A stretch of 64,000 bases of DNA from Pseudomonadota bacterium (GTDB lineage: Bacteria > Pseudomonadota > Alphaproteobacteria > Rhizobiales > Hyphomicrobiaceae). This document shows positions 1-12,167 of this stretch, one piece after another. The notes below the pieces were generated by a model that was not told the DNA's origin, did not search any database, and saw only the letters and a list, made by a program, of their open reading frames with translations. The number at the start of each line of letters is the position of its first letter. Positions within the stretch are counted from its first letter, which is position 1. The translations under genes and the position numbers were made by a program. The stretch spans positions 164,444 through 228,443 of the forward strand of contig JAFECG010000023.1 in the NCBI GenBank assembly GCA_018242215.1, written 5' to 3'.

Positions 1-1
1 G

Positions 2-910
2 CCGTTCTACGCGCCGCTCATCAAGTCGATCAACGAACTCAAGGTGCAGCGCGACGCAGTCATCCTCGCGCACAATTATATGACGCCGGAAATCTTCCAC
101 TGTGTCTCAGATTTCCGTGGAGACTCGCTGCAGCTTGCAAAGGAAGCAGCGCGCACCGACGCAAAAGTGATCGTTCAGGCGGGTGTGCACTTCATGGCGG
201 AGACGTCGAAGCTGCTATCCCCAGAAAAAACGGTCCTCATACCTGATATGCGCGCCGGATGTTCGCTCGCGTCGTCGATCACACCGGAAGACGTTCGCAT
301 GCTTCGAGAAGCATATCCCGGCGTGCCGATCGTCACTTATGTGAACACATCGGCAGCGGTGAAGGCGGAATGCGATATCACGTGCACGTCTGCAAACGCT
401 GTCAAAGTTGTGGAAAGCCTCGGCGCGCCACGCGTTTTGTGCATACCAGATCAGTATCTGGCGAAATGGGTGCAGTCGCAGACGAAAGTCGAAGTGATTG
501 CCTGGAAGGGTGCATGCGAAGTGCACGAGCGCTTCACGGGTGAAGAACTCGAGCGCATGCGCGCCGATGAACCGGGCCTAAAGATCATTGCGCATCCCGA
601 ATGTCCGCCCGACGTCATCGCGGCTGCAGACTTCACGGGTTCGACCTCCGGCATGATCAAGTGGGTGAAGGACAAGCAGCCGGCGAAGGTGATGCTCGTA
701 ACGGAATGCTCGATGGCGTCCAATGTCGCGATTGAAGCACCGGACGTCGAGTTCATCCGGCCGTGCAATCTCTGCCCGCACATGAAGCGCATCAGCCTTG
801 AAAACATCTACGATAGCCTCGTTCACCTGCGCCACGAGGTGACCGTGGACCCCGATGTCGCACTGCGCGCGCGCCGCGCGGTCGAACGTATGGTCAATCT
901 GACGAACTAG
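2..910 (+). CDS. nadA: Quinolinate synthase NadA (5' end outside window)
   Basis: Condenses iminoaspartate with dihydroxyacetone phosphate to quinolinate in NAD de novo synthesis; a cytosolic [4Fe-4S] enzyme. The reading frame is open from base 2, and residues before the first possible start (GTG at 44) already match the family ([12 protein letters not shown]), so the true start lies upstream of the window. Visible motifs are [11 protein letters not shown], the cysteine-bearing GCSLA, CTSAN and CNLCPHM segments that supply cluster ligands in this family, and [10 protein letters not shown]. The C-terminus is intact. nadB follows after 35 bp in the same direction, as in a nad operon. The family call is secure; only the N-terminus is missing. 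Confidence 0.95.
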   Translation, partial: PFYAPLIKSINELKVQRDAVILAHNYMTPEIFHCVSDFRGDSLQLAKEAARTDAKVIVQAGVHFMAETSKLLSPEKTVLIPDMRAGCSLASSITPEDVRMLREAYPGVPIVTYVNTSAAVKAECDITCTSANAVKVVESLGAPRVLCIPDQYLAKWVQSQTKVEVIAWKGACEVHERFTGEELERMRADEPGLKIIAHPECPPDVIAAADFTGSTSGMIKWVKDKQPAKVMLVTECSMASNVAIEAPDVEFIRPCNLCPHMKRISLENIYDSLVHLRHEVTVDPDVALRARRAVERMVNLTN

Positions 911-945
911 CGTCTGGGTCTGCATCTGCCCAGGAGGGCAATCTG

Positions 946-2604
946 ATGGCCGCACCAAAAAAGCGTCATGCAGTTCGCGAGTTCCAGGGCTTCACGGGGG
1001 AGCCGGGGCCAGGTGATGTCGTCATCATCGGCGCGGGACTTGCCGGACTCTTCACGGCCTTGAAGCTCGCCCCATTGCCGGTCACCGTCATCGCCGCGGC
1101 ACCGCTCGGAGAAGGCGCATCGAGCATGTGGGCGCAGGGCGGCATCGCTGCCGCCGTTGGCGAAGGCGACAGCACCGCGAAGCATGCGGCTGACACTATT
1201 GAAGCAGGTGCCGGTATCGTCGATCCGAAGGTCGCGCACCTGGTTGCCGAAGAAGGACCGGACCGCATTCGCGATCTTCTCGGTTATGGCGTGCCGTTCG
1301 ACCGCGATCTCGAAGGACACTACGTTCTCTCGAAGGAAGCGGCGCATTCGGAAAAGCGCGTCGTTCGCGTTTCCGGCGACAAGGCGGGTGCCGCGATCAT
1401 GCAGGCGCTCATCGCGGCGGTACGCGCGACTCCATCGATCCGCGTGCTTGAAGGCTATGAAGCGGATGATCTCATCGTCACGAACAACCGTGTCGAAGGC
1501 GTCCGATTAATCCGTCCGACGGCACTCGGAAACGGTCGCTATGCCTTCGTTCCAGCTTCGGCTGTCATTCTTGCGACAGGCGGCGTCGGCGCGTTGTTCG
1601 CATTGACGACGAATCCCCCCTACGCGAAGGGCGAAGCTCTCGCGATGGCGGCGCGTGCCGGTGCAGTGATTGCCGATCCCGAGTTCGTGCAGTTTCATCC
1701 AACCGCCATCGATGCCGGGATCGATCCTGCACCGCTCGCGACGGAAGCGCTACGCGGCGAAGGCGCTACACTCGTCAATTCGGAGGGCGGGCGGTTCATG
1801 CTCGCGATAGATCCTCGCGGAGAGCTTGCTCCGCGCGATGTGGTTGCGCGCGCCGTCTACAATGAACTCAACGCCGGACGCCCTGTCTATCTCGATTGCC
1901 GCGCAGCGATCGGCGAGCACTTCGAAAAAGAATTCCCGACTGTGTGGGGCCACTGCCGGCGTGCCGGCATCGATCCGTCGAAGGATTTGATTCCCGTCGC
2001 GCCAGCCGAGCACTATCATATGGGTGGCATTGCCACGGACTCGAATGGGCGCACGAGCCTCACCGGTCTCTGGGCAGTTGGCGAAGTGGCGTCGACCGGA
2101 CTTCACGGCGCGAACCGGCTTGCGTCGAACTCGCTTCTCGAAGCCGTCGTGTTCGGGGCGCGTGTCGCCAACGACATTCGCGATCTTCTTCCGCACGATC
2201 GTATCGGAAACTTCGTGATTCCACATCGTATTCCCGGCAGCGGCCGCGCAGCCGACACGGCTTCACGGCAGGAAGCTCTGAAGACGCTTAGGTCAATCAT
2301 GACCAAGTACGTCGGCGTTCAGCGCTCCGGCACAGGCCTCAAAACGGCGCTTGCGAAACTCACGGCTCTGAGCGACGCGAGTTCGAATGATCGTGTTCTT
2401 TCGAATATGCTTCTTGCTGCACGGCTGATTGCGGCGGCTGCGCTAATGCGGAAGGAGAGCCGTGGCGGTCATTATCGAACCGACTATCCACATACCAACC
2501 CATTGCTGGCACATCGCACGTTCATAACTCTCGCCGATCTCGATGCGTTGGATGAAACGACGAAGATGCCGACAGACGCACTGCCTGTCGCCGCGTGCTC
2601 ATGA
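946..2604 (+). CDS. nadB: L-aspartate oxidase NadB
   Basis: FAD enzyme that oxidises L-aspartate to iminoaspartate, the substrate NadA uses. 552 residues, normal for the family. An N-terminal dinucleotide-binding fold (VIIGAGLAGLFTALKL, about residues 26-41) is followed by the fumarate-reductase-like SSMWAQGGIAAA segment. The conserved LHGANRLASNSLLEAVVFGARVA block lies near residue 390. The ATG at 946 sits behind an AGGAGGG ribosome site. The stop overlaps the nadC start (ATGA at 2601-2604), so the two are probably translationally coupled. Confidence 0.96.
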   Translation: MAAPKKRHAVREFQGFTGEPGPGDVVIIGAGLAGLFTALKLAPLPVTVIAAAPLGEGASSMWAQGGIAAAVGEGDSTAKHAADTIEAGAGIVDPKVAHLVAEEGPDRIRDLLGYGVPFDRDLEGHYVLSKEAAHSEKRVVRVSGDKAGAAIMQALIAAVRATPSIRVLEGYEADDLIVTNNRVEGVRLIRPTALGNGRYAFVPASAVILATGGVGALFALTTNPPYAKGEALAMAARAGAVIADPEFVQFHPTAIDAGIDPAPLATEALRGEGATLVNSEGGRFMLAIDPRGELAPRDVVARAVYNELNAGRPVYLDCRAAIGEHFEKEFPTVWGHCRRAGIDPSKDLIPVAPAEHYHMGGIATDSNGRTSLTGLWAVGEVASTGLHGANRLASNSLLEAVVFGARVANDIRDLLPHDRIGNFVIPHRIPGSGRAADTASRQEALKTLRSIMTKYVGVQRSGTGLKTALAKLTALSDASSNDRVLSNMLLAARLIAAAALMRKESRGGHYRTDYPHTNPLLAHRTFITLADLDALDETTKMPTDALPVAACS

Positions 2605-3497
2605 GCGCGAAGTCCGATTTGCGAATGATACTTTCTCACAATCTTGTCCTTGCCGCCGTTCGCAGCGCCCTCGATGAAGATCTCGGGCTCAGCGGCGATA
2701 TCACAACGAATGCGACCGTCGAAGCCGACGCGCGAGCGGATGCCCTGCTCGTGGCGCGGAAGGCAGGCGTCGTGTCGGGGCTCGCCCTCGCGGAAGCCGC
2801 GTTCCGGGAACTCGATCCCGCCTGCAGGTTCGAAATTGATATCGATGACGGCAACGCTGTCACGGCCGACGATGCGATCGCACGCATCAGTGGGAATGCG
2901 CGGGCGATTCTCTCCGCCGAGCGCGTGGCGCTCAATTTCATGGGTCGCATGTGCGGGATCGCAACGTTGACGCGGCGTTACGTCGAAGCCGTTGCCGGTA
3001 CGAGGGCGAAAATCGTCGACACGCGCAAGACGACACCCGGGCTTCGGGTCTTCGAGAAATATGCGGTCCGCTGCGGCGGGGCGGACAATCACCGGTTCGG
3101 TCTGTTCGATGCCATCCTCGTCAAGGACAACCACATCGTTGCTGCGGGCAGCGTTGCGGAGGCGATAAAGGCAGCCCGGGCGTCCGCCGGGCACATGACG
3201 AAGATCGAGGTGGAGGTCGACACCCTCGATCAACTCGACATCGCTTTGCGGGAAAAGATCGACTGCGTGCTGCTCGACAATATGAGCCCGGCAGACTTGC
3301 GCACTGCAGTAAAGGCCGTAGACGGGCGCTGTCTGACGGAAGCCTCGGGTGGCGTTAACCTCGACACGGTCAGAGAAATTGCTCTCACAGGTGTCGATTT
3401 GATCTCGGTCGGTGCGCTCACCCATTCCGCACCGGTGCTCGATCTTGGGCTTGATTTCGTCACACCGCCGAAAAAGAGTTTCGCCAGACCTGCTTGA
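2601..3497 (+). CDS. nadC: Nicotinate-nucleotide pyrophosphorylase NadC
   Basis: Quinolinate phosphoribosyltransferase, which converts quinolinate and PRPP to nicotinate mononucleotide with loss of CO2; third step after NadA and NadB. 298 residues from the ATG at 2601. Family signatures include RKTTPGLRVFEKYAVRCGG, NHRFGLFDAILVKDNH, IEVEVDTLDQ, LLDNM and the C-terminal GVDLISVGALTHS. I chose ATG 2601, which overlaps the nadB stop, over the in-frame GTG six bases earlier. No odd features. Confidence 0.96.
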   Translation: MSAKSDLRMILSHNLVLAAVRSALDEDLGLSGDITTNATVEADARADALLVARKAGVVSGLALAEAAFRELDPACRFEIDIDDGNAVTADDAIARISGNARAILSAERVALNFMGRMCGIATLTRRYVEAVAGTRAKIVDTRKTTPGLRVFEKYAVRCGGADNHRFGLFDAILVKDNHIVAAGSVAEAIKAARASAGHMTKIEVEVDTLDQLDIALREKIDCVLLDNMSPADLRTAVKAVDGRCLTEASGGVNLDTVREIALTGVDLISVGALTHSAPVLDLGLDFVTPPKKSFARPA

Positions 3498-3575
3498 AAT
3501 CGCCATAGTCGGTTCGCATCTGGCGAACTGTGGTAGAAGTGCGAGTCTCTCGCGCGGGTCGGGGAGGATCTGGAA

Positions 3576-3805
3576 ATGTCGCTGGCAATGCAGTGGATCG
3601 TCCTTTGGGGCGTCGTCGCCATCACGGCGTCGATCGCCGCTGGTTTCCTGGCTGGCATTAAAAATCGCGATACATCTTACTGGATCGCCTGGAGCTTCCT
3701 GGTGCCGCCATTCGTGCTGTGGCTGCTGCTCCTGCCACGCAATAAAGGACCTCGTCCGCGCCGGCCGACTCTGGATGAGATCGACCGTCGCGAAAACGGT
3801 CCGCT

Positions 3806-3809
<4 letters not shown>
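3576..3809 (+). CDS. Small two-helix membrane protein
   Basis: 77-residue protein of unknown function. Two hydrophobic stretches (about residues 5-24 and 33-53) are separated by a short loop (GIKNRDTSY) and followed by a basic, proline-rich tail (RNKGPRPRRPTLDEIDRR). The start is supported by GGGGAGGATCT a few bases before the ATG. It lies 78 bp after nadC in the same direction and may share its transcript. Its stop overlaps the ppdK stop on the other strand. I do not recognise the family. Confidence 0.7.
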
Positions 3810-6517
<2,708 letters not shown>

Positions 6518-6666
6518 CAGACCTCCGCTGCGGTCTTCATGCTGCCCATCATTCCCGTCAGGAGTGATCGGCATCGGGGAGTGGTGCCATAGCAAATGCG
6601 GCTCGCCATTCCTAGCGCCGCCTCGCCGCTGCGCATTGGAGCAACACGTCCGAAAGTCTTACCACG

Positions 6667-8070
6667 ATGAGCAAGCTCGAAACCGTTCTCGAAACCTTAG
6701 GTCAATCGAAGTCTGCCGGACTTTCCCGGCTATTCGAGCTTTTGCGCATCGATAGCGTATCGACCGACCCCAATCACAAGGCGAGCTGCCTCAAGGCGGC
6801 ACAATGGTGCGCGGCGACGCTGAAGGACATCGGATTCGCGGACGCCAAAGTTGTGCCGACAAGCGGCCATCCGATGGTTGTGGCACATGACCGGCTCAAT
6901 CGCGATCCGAACATGCCGCACGTCTTGTTCTACGGCCATTATGACGTGCAGCCACCGGATCCTCTCGAGCTTTGGACGTCGCCGCCCTTCGAGCCCAAAA
7001 TCGAAAACGATCCCGCTAACGGTGAGGTGATCGTCGCGCGGGGCGCCGAAGACAACAAGGGTCAGCTGATGACCTTCTTTGAAGCGGCACGTGCCTGGAA
7101 GACTGTTGCGGGGGATTTGCCTGTCGCCGTTTCGGTCTTGATCGAAGGCGAGGAGGAATGCGGCTCGCCATCACTGCCGGAATTTCTCAAGACGCATGGC
7201 AACGAACTCAAGGCCGATTTGGTCCTCGTCTGCGACACGGGTCAGTGGGACAAGGATACGCCAGCCATCACGACGATGTTGCGCGGACTGGTCGGAGACG
7301 AGCTTGTCATCACGGGACCGACGCGCGACCTCCATTCAGGTATCTATGGCGGCCCGGTCGCGAACCCCATCCGCGTGCTTGCAAAGGTTATGGCCGCACT
7401 TCACGACGACACCGGTAAAATCGCCGTTCCGGGATTCTACGACGGCGTCCAGGAACCGACAGCCGAGCAGCTGGCACAATGGCAAGCCCTTGGGGTCAGA
7501 GCCAGATCTTTCCTCGGCTCCGTGGGCCTTTCGGTGCCTGCCGGAGAGAAGGGCCGTTCCGTCATCGAACAGCTGTGGTCGCGGCCAACGCTCGAATTCA
7601 ATGGCGTGACCGGCGGCTATCAAGGTGTCGGGTCGAAGACCGTGATCCCAGCGAAGGCATCGGTGAAGATCACGTGCCGGCTGGTTTCAGGCCAGGATCC
7701 CGATCATGTCATGAAAGCGATCCGCGATTACGTCGCGACCCTCATTCCTGCCGATTGCAAGGCGACGTGGCTCGGTTCTCACGGTTCCGGCGCGATCATG
7801 TTCGACACGCACGATCCGACGATGCGCGCGGCCGCGAAGGCGCTGGAAGAAGAATGGGGCAAGCCCACTGTGCTGATGGGCAGCGGCGCGTCGATCCCGA
7901 TCGTTTCATCGTTCCGCGATGCGCTTGGAATGGATAGCCTGATGATCGGGTTTGGGCTGGACGACGATCGCATCCATTCGCCCAATGAGAAGTACAACGT
8001 CCGTAGCTTCGAGAAAGGCGCCCGCAGCTGGGCGCGTATTCTTGCAGCGCTCGCCAAAAACCCTGCTTAA
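6667..8070 (+). CDS. M20-family metallopeptidase (dipeptidase-like)
   Basis: Di-zinc exopeptidase of the M20/carnosine-dipeptidase type, 467 residues, no signal peptide, so probably cytosolic peptide turnover. Metal and catalytic motifs are visible: [10 protein letters not shown] (zinc histidine and aspartate), RGAEDNKGQ (bridging aspartate), EGEEECGSP (catalytic glutamate pair) and a late HSPNEK carrying the last zinc histidine. The dimerisation domain lies between about residues 215 and 370. The exact substrate cannot be read from sequence. The next gene starts 52 bp downstream in the same direction. Confidence 0.9.
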   Translation: MSKLETVLETLGQSKSAGLSRLFELLRIDSVSTDPNHKASCLKAAQWCAATLKDIGFADAKVVPTSGHPMVVAHDRLNRDPNMPHVLFYGHYDVQPPDPLELWTSPPFEPKIENDPANGEVIVARGAEDNKGQLMTFFEAARAWKTVAGDLPVAVSVLIEGEEECGSPSLPEFLKTHGNELKADLVLVCDTGQWDKDTPAITTMLRGLVGDELVITGPTRDLHSGIYGGPVANPIRVLAKVMAALHDDTGKIAVPGFYDGVQEPTAEQLAQWQALGVRARSFLGSVGLSVPAGEKGRSVIEQLWSRPTLEFNGVTGGYQGVGSKTVIPAKASVKITCRLVSGQDPDHVMKAIRDYVATLIPADCKATWLGSHGSGAIMFDTHDPTMRAAAKALEEEWGKPTVLMGSGASIPIVSSFRDALGMDSLMIGFGLDDDRIHSPNEKYNVRSFEKGARSWARILAALAKNPA

Positions 8071-8122
8071 TAGGCCTTTGACACTACACTGTCCTTCGAA
8101 GATCAGGCGTCGAGACACCGCA

Positions 8123-9076
8123 ATGCTGAGGCCCCATTTCCTTCTGACGATCCTGATATTCGCAGCGCTCGGCGCGTACATGGTCCACTTTATGAGCGCT
8201 CAAGGGCGGCTGCATCCGATACCGGGCGGCACAGTCAGCGGTGGCAGTGCGACCACGGGCACAGGCTCAGGCACGAGCGGCAACACGCCGTTTGCGAACC
8301 AGCGTGCAGACAACGACGACTTGTCGAACGACCGATGGGACGACGACAATGCACAGCGCAACATTGCCGGGCAGTTCGATTATTACGTGCTGGTTCTCTC
8401 CTGGAGCCCGAGCTACTGCTCGGACGAAGGCAAGGATGATGATACCCAGTGCAACCGGCGCGACGGACGGCGCTATTCGTTCGTGTTGCATGGCCTTTGG
8501 CCGCAATACGACAGCGGCTATCCCTCGAATTGCCGGCTATCTCGACGACCATTCGTGCCTGATCCCGTGATCAACAGCATGCTCGACATCATGCCGAGCC
8601 GTGGCCTCGTCATTCATGAATACCGTGCGCACGGGACATGCTCTGGACTGGATCCCGTCCGATATTTCGCCCTGGCGCATCGGCTGTTTGAGGGAATCAA
8701 CATCCCGAAACGCTTTCAGAATCCGTTCGAGTCGCAGATCGTGTCGGCTCAGGACGTCAAAAGATCTTTCCTTGAGGCCAACCCTCAGTTTCGGCCCGAT
8801 ATGATCGCCGTCGTCTGCGGCGGTGCTGGCGGCATGCTGAAGGAAGTGCGGCTTTGCCTGTCCAAGGACGGCGCGCCCCGCAACTGCGGCCAGAACGAAA
8901 CGCGGCGTAACCTCTGCTCGGCGAACCAGGTATTCATTCCGCCGGCGCGCTCGACGGCCCGAAATTGGGGAAATGAGCAGCCAGTGACGTTGCCAACACC
9001 GCCGAACGGAGATGCAACGGGCGCGGATCACCTTCCGGGCCCGTCGATGAACTACGATTATCGTCGGGCGCAGTGA
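8123..9076 (+). CDS. Ribonuclease T2 family protein, exported
   Basis: Endoribonuclease of the T2 family acting outside the cytoplasm, probably in RNA scavenging. 317 residues from ATG 8123. An N-terminal hydrophobic segment (FLLTILIFAALGAYMV) is a signal peptide or anchor, followed by a Gly/Ser/Thr-rich linker. Both catalytic segments are present: CAS I (FVLHGLWPQY) and CAS II (IHEYRAHGTCSGL), each with its histidine, plus several cysteines suited to disulfides. CAS II departs slightly from the common EWxKHGTC form. Longer in-frame starts back to 7952 overlap the M20 gene and are rejected. Confidence 0.88.
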   Translation: MLRPHFLLTILIFAALGAYMVHFMSAQGRLHPIPGGTVSGGSATTGTGSGTSGNTPFANQRADNDDLSNDRWDDDNAQRNIAGQFDYYVLVLSWSPSYCSDEGKDDDTQCNRRDGRRYSFVLHGLWPQYDSGYPSNCRLSRRPFVPDPVINSMLDIMPSRGLVIHEYRAHGTCSGLDPVRYFALAHRLFEGINIPKRFQNPFESQIVSAQDVKRSFLEANPQFRPDMIAVVCGGAGGMLKEVRLCLSKDGAPRNCGQNETRRNLCSANQVFIPPARSTARNWGNEQPVTLPTPPNGDATGADHLPGPSMNYDYRRAQ

Positions 9077-9091
9077 TGCGTCAGATGACCT

Positions 9092-9847
9092 TCACGCCAC
9101 TTTGCGCACGCGCTCCGGTCGCCACAAGCGCGGGGCATCAGCAATCCAGCCAGCACCTGGAGGCGAGGCTGACGATTCGATCGCCATCGGATTGAGGCTC
9201 CAACCGTCCGCGATCGCGAACACGTGCTCTTCGGTCGGGTACAGTTGCAGTTCCCCTCCGAGATCACCATGGCGTTCCCGAATGCCCCTAACCTCTAAGA
9301 AGGACAAGCCAAGTCGCCGCTCTTCTAAGGTGGGCTTTCCTGATTGCCAAATGACACCCGCTTCTCCGATGGCGAAAATTCGAAAGCGTCGCTTTTTCTC
9401 AAAACGGGCCCAGGCATAGAAATCTATAATCGGGAATGCCGCAAAATATTGGACGTTGGCGAAGTGGCCGCCGAGGCGCTGCAGGAGCGGCGTTACCTTG
9501 TCGACAAATCCTTCCCCGGCGGGAATTGGCAGCGATTCCCCGGCAACGATGGTCCAGCCTTTTATCGGCGGCGAGATGAAGACGATCGAGCCGGAAATTT
9601 CTGGATCATAGATTGCGCCAATCCCGGAGCTCCAATTGGCGGGGCGCAACTGGCCCAGCCCGAGCGCGGAAGCCAGGGCGGACGCGTCTTCGGTTCGAAC
9701 GGCCAGCCAAGCCATCTCGCTTCCGAACGCGCGCGGCCGGTCGGCAGTATTTGCGAGGCGGATGTGGCGTGGAAGAAGACGCGGCCCGAGGACCGTCGCC
9801 GCGATCACGACGGTCAGAATGACGAGAACGACGACCGATAAAAGCAC
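9092..9847 (-). CDS. Hypothetical single-span membrane-anchored protein
   Basis: 251 residues, unrecognised. An N-terminal transmembrane segment (LLSVVVLVILTVVIAATVLG, residues 2-21) is followed by a roughly 230-residue soluble domain rich in aromatic and hydrophobic residues (GSIVFISPPIKGWTIVAG, EEHVFAIADGWSLNP). The arrangement suggests an inner-membrane-anchored periplasmic domain, but no catalytic motif is apparent. Convergent with the RNase T2 gene, with 15 bp between stops. Codon use resembles neighbouring core genes. Confidence 0.7.
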   Translation of the reverse strand: MLLSVVVLVILTVVIAATVLGPRLLPRHIRLANTADRPRAFGSEMAWLAVRTEDASALASALGLGQLRPANWSSGIGAIYDPEISGSIVFISPPIKGWTIVAGESLPIPAGEGFVDKVTPLLQRLGGHFANVQYFAAFPIIDFYAWARFEKKRRFRIFAIGEAGVIWQSGKPTLEERRLGLSFLEVRGIRERHGDLGGELQLYPTEEHVFAIADGWSLNPMAIESSASPPGAGWIADAPRLWRPERVRKVA

Positions 9848-9971
9848 GGAATGAACCGTACGATGTCAAAAATCCCAAAGGCAATCATTGAGCCGAGTTG
9901 GGGCAATTCTCAAGCGCCGTGGGCCATTTGCGTGGTGAAAACTATCATCACCACAATGACAATCCCGCCGC

Positions 9972-10002
9972 AAAAAGAACCGGGGCCAAAAGGCCCCGGC
10001 CA
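9972..10002 (-). terminator. Rho-independent terminator of the porin gene
   Basis: On the minus strand an 8-bp GC stem (CCGGGGCC / GGCCCCGG, plus positions 9980-9987 and 9992-9999) with an AAAA/TTTT loop is followed by TTCTTTTTG. It lies about 40 bp beyond the porin stop codon, in the correct orientation. The loop and tract also give weak symmetry for the opposite direction. Confidence 0.85.
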
Positions 10003-10039
10003 TCTGCGACGGAATTATGGGTTGGCTTTACTTAGATAA

Positions 10040-10837
10040 TTACGGGAGGTTGACACCGGCTGTGAAAATAAAGTGGTTCGAGTCAACGACGGGTCCGCCA
10101 TTTGCGTCAGAGATGTTCGTATCCCAGTAGCGGAAGTCCATAAAGTACTTGTCCACTGCCAGCTTCAGGCCCGCATTCCAGTAGGTGTAATTATCGGCTC
10201 CACATGCGCAGGGCGAGAAGCCACTTTCGCCTTCCGTATAACCAACGACACCGCTGATTGTCGGTGTGAACATGTAGAAGTTCGGTAACGTGTAAGCAGC
10301 GTTACCTTCAACCGTCCAGGTCTCACCGTAGTTATTACCCTGGTCGGGCGTGTAGTAGAATGTAACGCCTGTCGATAAGTTCGGAATTGGTGTCGTATAC
10401 GTGCCGGCGGCTTTTAACTCGATGTAGTCACCATTATCATTACGCCCTAGAGAAAGGGGATTCAACGGGCTGATCGAGTTGTCCGGATACGTATAATAGA
10501 GAATACCAAAATCGAAAGCGAGGGGTCCTACCACTGGACGGACGCCTGCATACATATCCAACTCGACCGGACCAAGCGGATCGGCGATGTTCGAGCCCCA
10601 GAAATCCAAGTACCACGTCAGATCGGGCTTGCCGTACGTGAATTCAATGAACGGCTGGAAGGCCGGATCGCCGTTGCTAAAAGAGATACCGCGGAACATG
10701 TAGTCGCTAGTACCCGTGATGCTGATCGAGTAGCCGAACTTGTTCACGTCATCGTCGGCAAGCGCAGCCGTCGACATGCCCAGCGCGGCGACCGCCGCCA
10801 CGCCTGCCGCGCTCAAGAAACTTCTGATATTCGTCAT
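10040..10837 (-). CDS. TorF-family outer-membrane porin
   Basis: 265-residue precursor with a clear signal peptide (cleavage likely after ALA-DDD, about residue 27). The mature part has alternating aromatic and polar residues typical of beta strands and the family opening GYSISITGTSDYMFRGISFSNGDPAFQPFIEF. It ends in a strand-like segment (SNHFIFTAGVNLP). Family knowledge gives an outer-membrane beta-barrel with an unproven substrate. A GGGGGT ribosome site precedes the ATG, and a strong terminator follows at 9972-10002, so it is probably monocistronic. Confidence 0.85.
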   Translation of the reverse strand: MTNIRSFLSAAGVAAVAALGMSTAALADDDVNKFGYSISITGTSDYMFRGISFSNGDPAFQPFIEFTYGKPDLTWYLDFWGSNIADPLGPVELDMYAGVRPVVGPLAFDFGILYYTYPDNSISPLNPLSLGRNDNGDYIELKAAGTYTTPIPNLSTGVTFYYTPDQGNNYGETWTVEGNAAYTLPNFYMFTPTISGVVGYTEGESGFSPCACGADNYTYWNAGLKLAVDKYFMDFRYWDTNISDANGGPVVDSNHFIFTAGVNLP

Positions 10838-11211
10838 AAGACAACCCCCGTCCCAGATCTGCGGTTCGCAGCACCCGCTCTATGCGGACAACGCGACTCT
10901 CAACCGCTCCGAGGCTAGAGAAACTTTTTTGCGGGAGGCGCACAAGCAATTAGGCGCCAAAATGTGTGACTTGCCCCACCAATGTTACCTCTTAGCAACG
11001 GTGCCAGGATAAGAAGCCCACCGTCATAATATCTGCCTTGAAATTGTGCACGAAACTGCCTCTCGAAAGGCCAAGTTGCAGGCAGATTGCAACAGCGAGC
11101 GGCATTTTTGAACATCGATTTGACTCGGCCTCCCTGGAGCCTTGTATTGTCCCGAGGCAACACTTTTCGTATCCATCACCTACGGGCGTCCCGACCGCGA
11201 AGCTCAAGAGC
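10838..11211. promoter_or_regulatory. Divergent intergenic region, porin / SDR gene
   Basis: 374 bp between the leftward porin gene and the rightward SDR gene. It must hold both promoters. I see a small GC hairpin (CTGCG-AAC-CGCAG on the minus strand) in the porin leader but no convincing -35/-10 pair. An open frame upstream of the SDR start (from 11038) is not supported as coding. Confidence 0.4.
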
Positions 11212-11952
11212 ATGACCCGACCTCAAGATGCGCCGCCCACAGCGCTGATTACAGGTGCTGCCCGCCGAATCGGGAATGCGCTTGCGCTGGACCTCGCGCA
11301 GGCGGGCTGGACGATCGCCATTCATTATCGGAAGTCGGCCGCTGATGCCGACCGTCTCGTTCAGGCCATCGAAGCGCGCGGAGGACAGGCCCGTTCGTTT
11401 CAGGCGGATCTCGCCGACCCGGAGGCACCGGAGGCCCTCTTCGCGAACGTTGTCCGCGAACTCGGGCCACCGACGGTTCTCATAAACAATGCATCGGAGT
11501 TTCTGCCGGATACGATCCAGTCTCTCGACAATGCCACGTGGGATCTGCATCTTGGGATCAATCTCAAGACTCCGGTTTTTCTCGCCCAGGCAATGGCCAA
11601 GAACCTGCCGACGGCATCAGAAGGCAATATCATCAACATCATCGATCAACGCGTCTGGAACCTGACGCCGGAGTTCTTTTCCTACACGATCTCAAAGGCC
11701 GGCCTCTGGACGGCAACGCGGACGCTCGCGCAGGCGCTCGCGCCACGAATCCGCGTCAACGCCATCGGACCGGGACCAGTGCTGCGCAGTATTCACCAGA
11801 CGGATGATGACTTCGAGCGCGAGAGTCGGTCGACGCTTCTTGGACGCGGCGCTTCGACCGACGAAATCGCGGCAGCCGTCCGTTTCATCCTCGCGACGCC
11901 TTCGCTTACGGGCCAGATGATTGCGCTCGACGGCGGACAACACCTCACGTGA
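11212..11952 (+). CDS. SDR oxidoreductase, pteridine-reductase/FolM-like
   Basis: NADPH-dependent short-chain dehydrogenase, 246 residues from ATG 11212. The cofactor motif is TGAARRIG (residues 14-21), fitting the TGxxxRxG form of pteridine reductases rather than the usual TGxxxGxG. The active site also fits: Asp145, then Tyr158 and Lys162, with 12 residues between Asp and Tyr as in PTR1. The expected role is reduction of dihydropterins such as dihydromonapterin or dihydrofolate. The exact substrate is an inference. Longer in-frame starts to 11038 are not needed by homology. Confidence 0.8.
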   Translation: MTRPQDAPPTALITGAARRIGNALALDLAQAGWTIAIHYRKSAADADRLVQAIEARGGQARSFQADLADPEAPEALFANVVRELGPPTVLINNASEFLPDTIQSLDNATWDLHLGINLKTPVFLAQAMAKNLPTASEGNIINIIDQRVWNLTPEFFSYTISKAGLWTATRTLAQALAPRIRVNAIGPGPVLRSIHQTDDDFERESRSTLLGRGASTDEIAAAVRFILATPSLTGQMIALDGGQHLT

Positions 11953-12167
11953 CCCTGGCGGCCCGCCCCCCGGAATGTCCGGCCCACGGCTAACAATGCC
12001 GTAATCTCTCCCCGCGCCGCTCGTAATGCTGCCTAATTGCTTGGCGACTTTGGGAATCGGGTCCAAACGGGGGGCTCATCAACACTTTTTTAACGTTAAG
12101 CGCCTACGAACCTTAATGGTTATGTTGGGCGCCTTCACCGGGGGTGCCGCGTCTTATGGGTGTAACC

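Noticed and set aside
2595-2600. GTG start for nadC two codons earlier
   Set aside because: The ATG at 2601 overlaps the nadB stop as ATGA, the usual coupled arrangement, and fits family N-termini.
9851-10039. 62-codon plus-strand ORF
   Set aside because: It contains the porin terminator hairpin, has no ribosome site and reads as low-complexity sequence.
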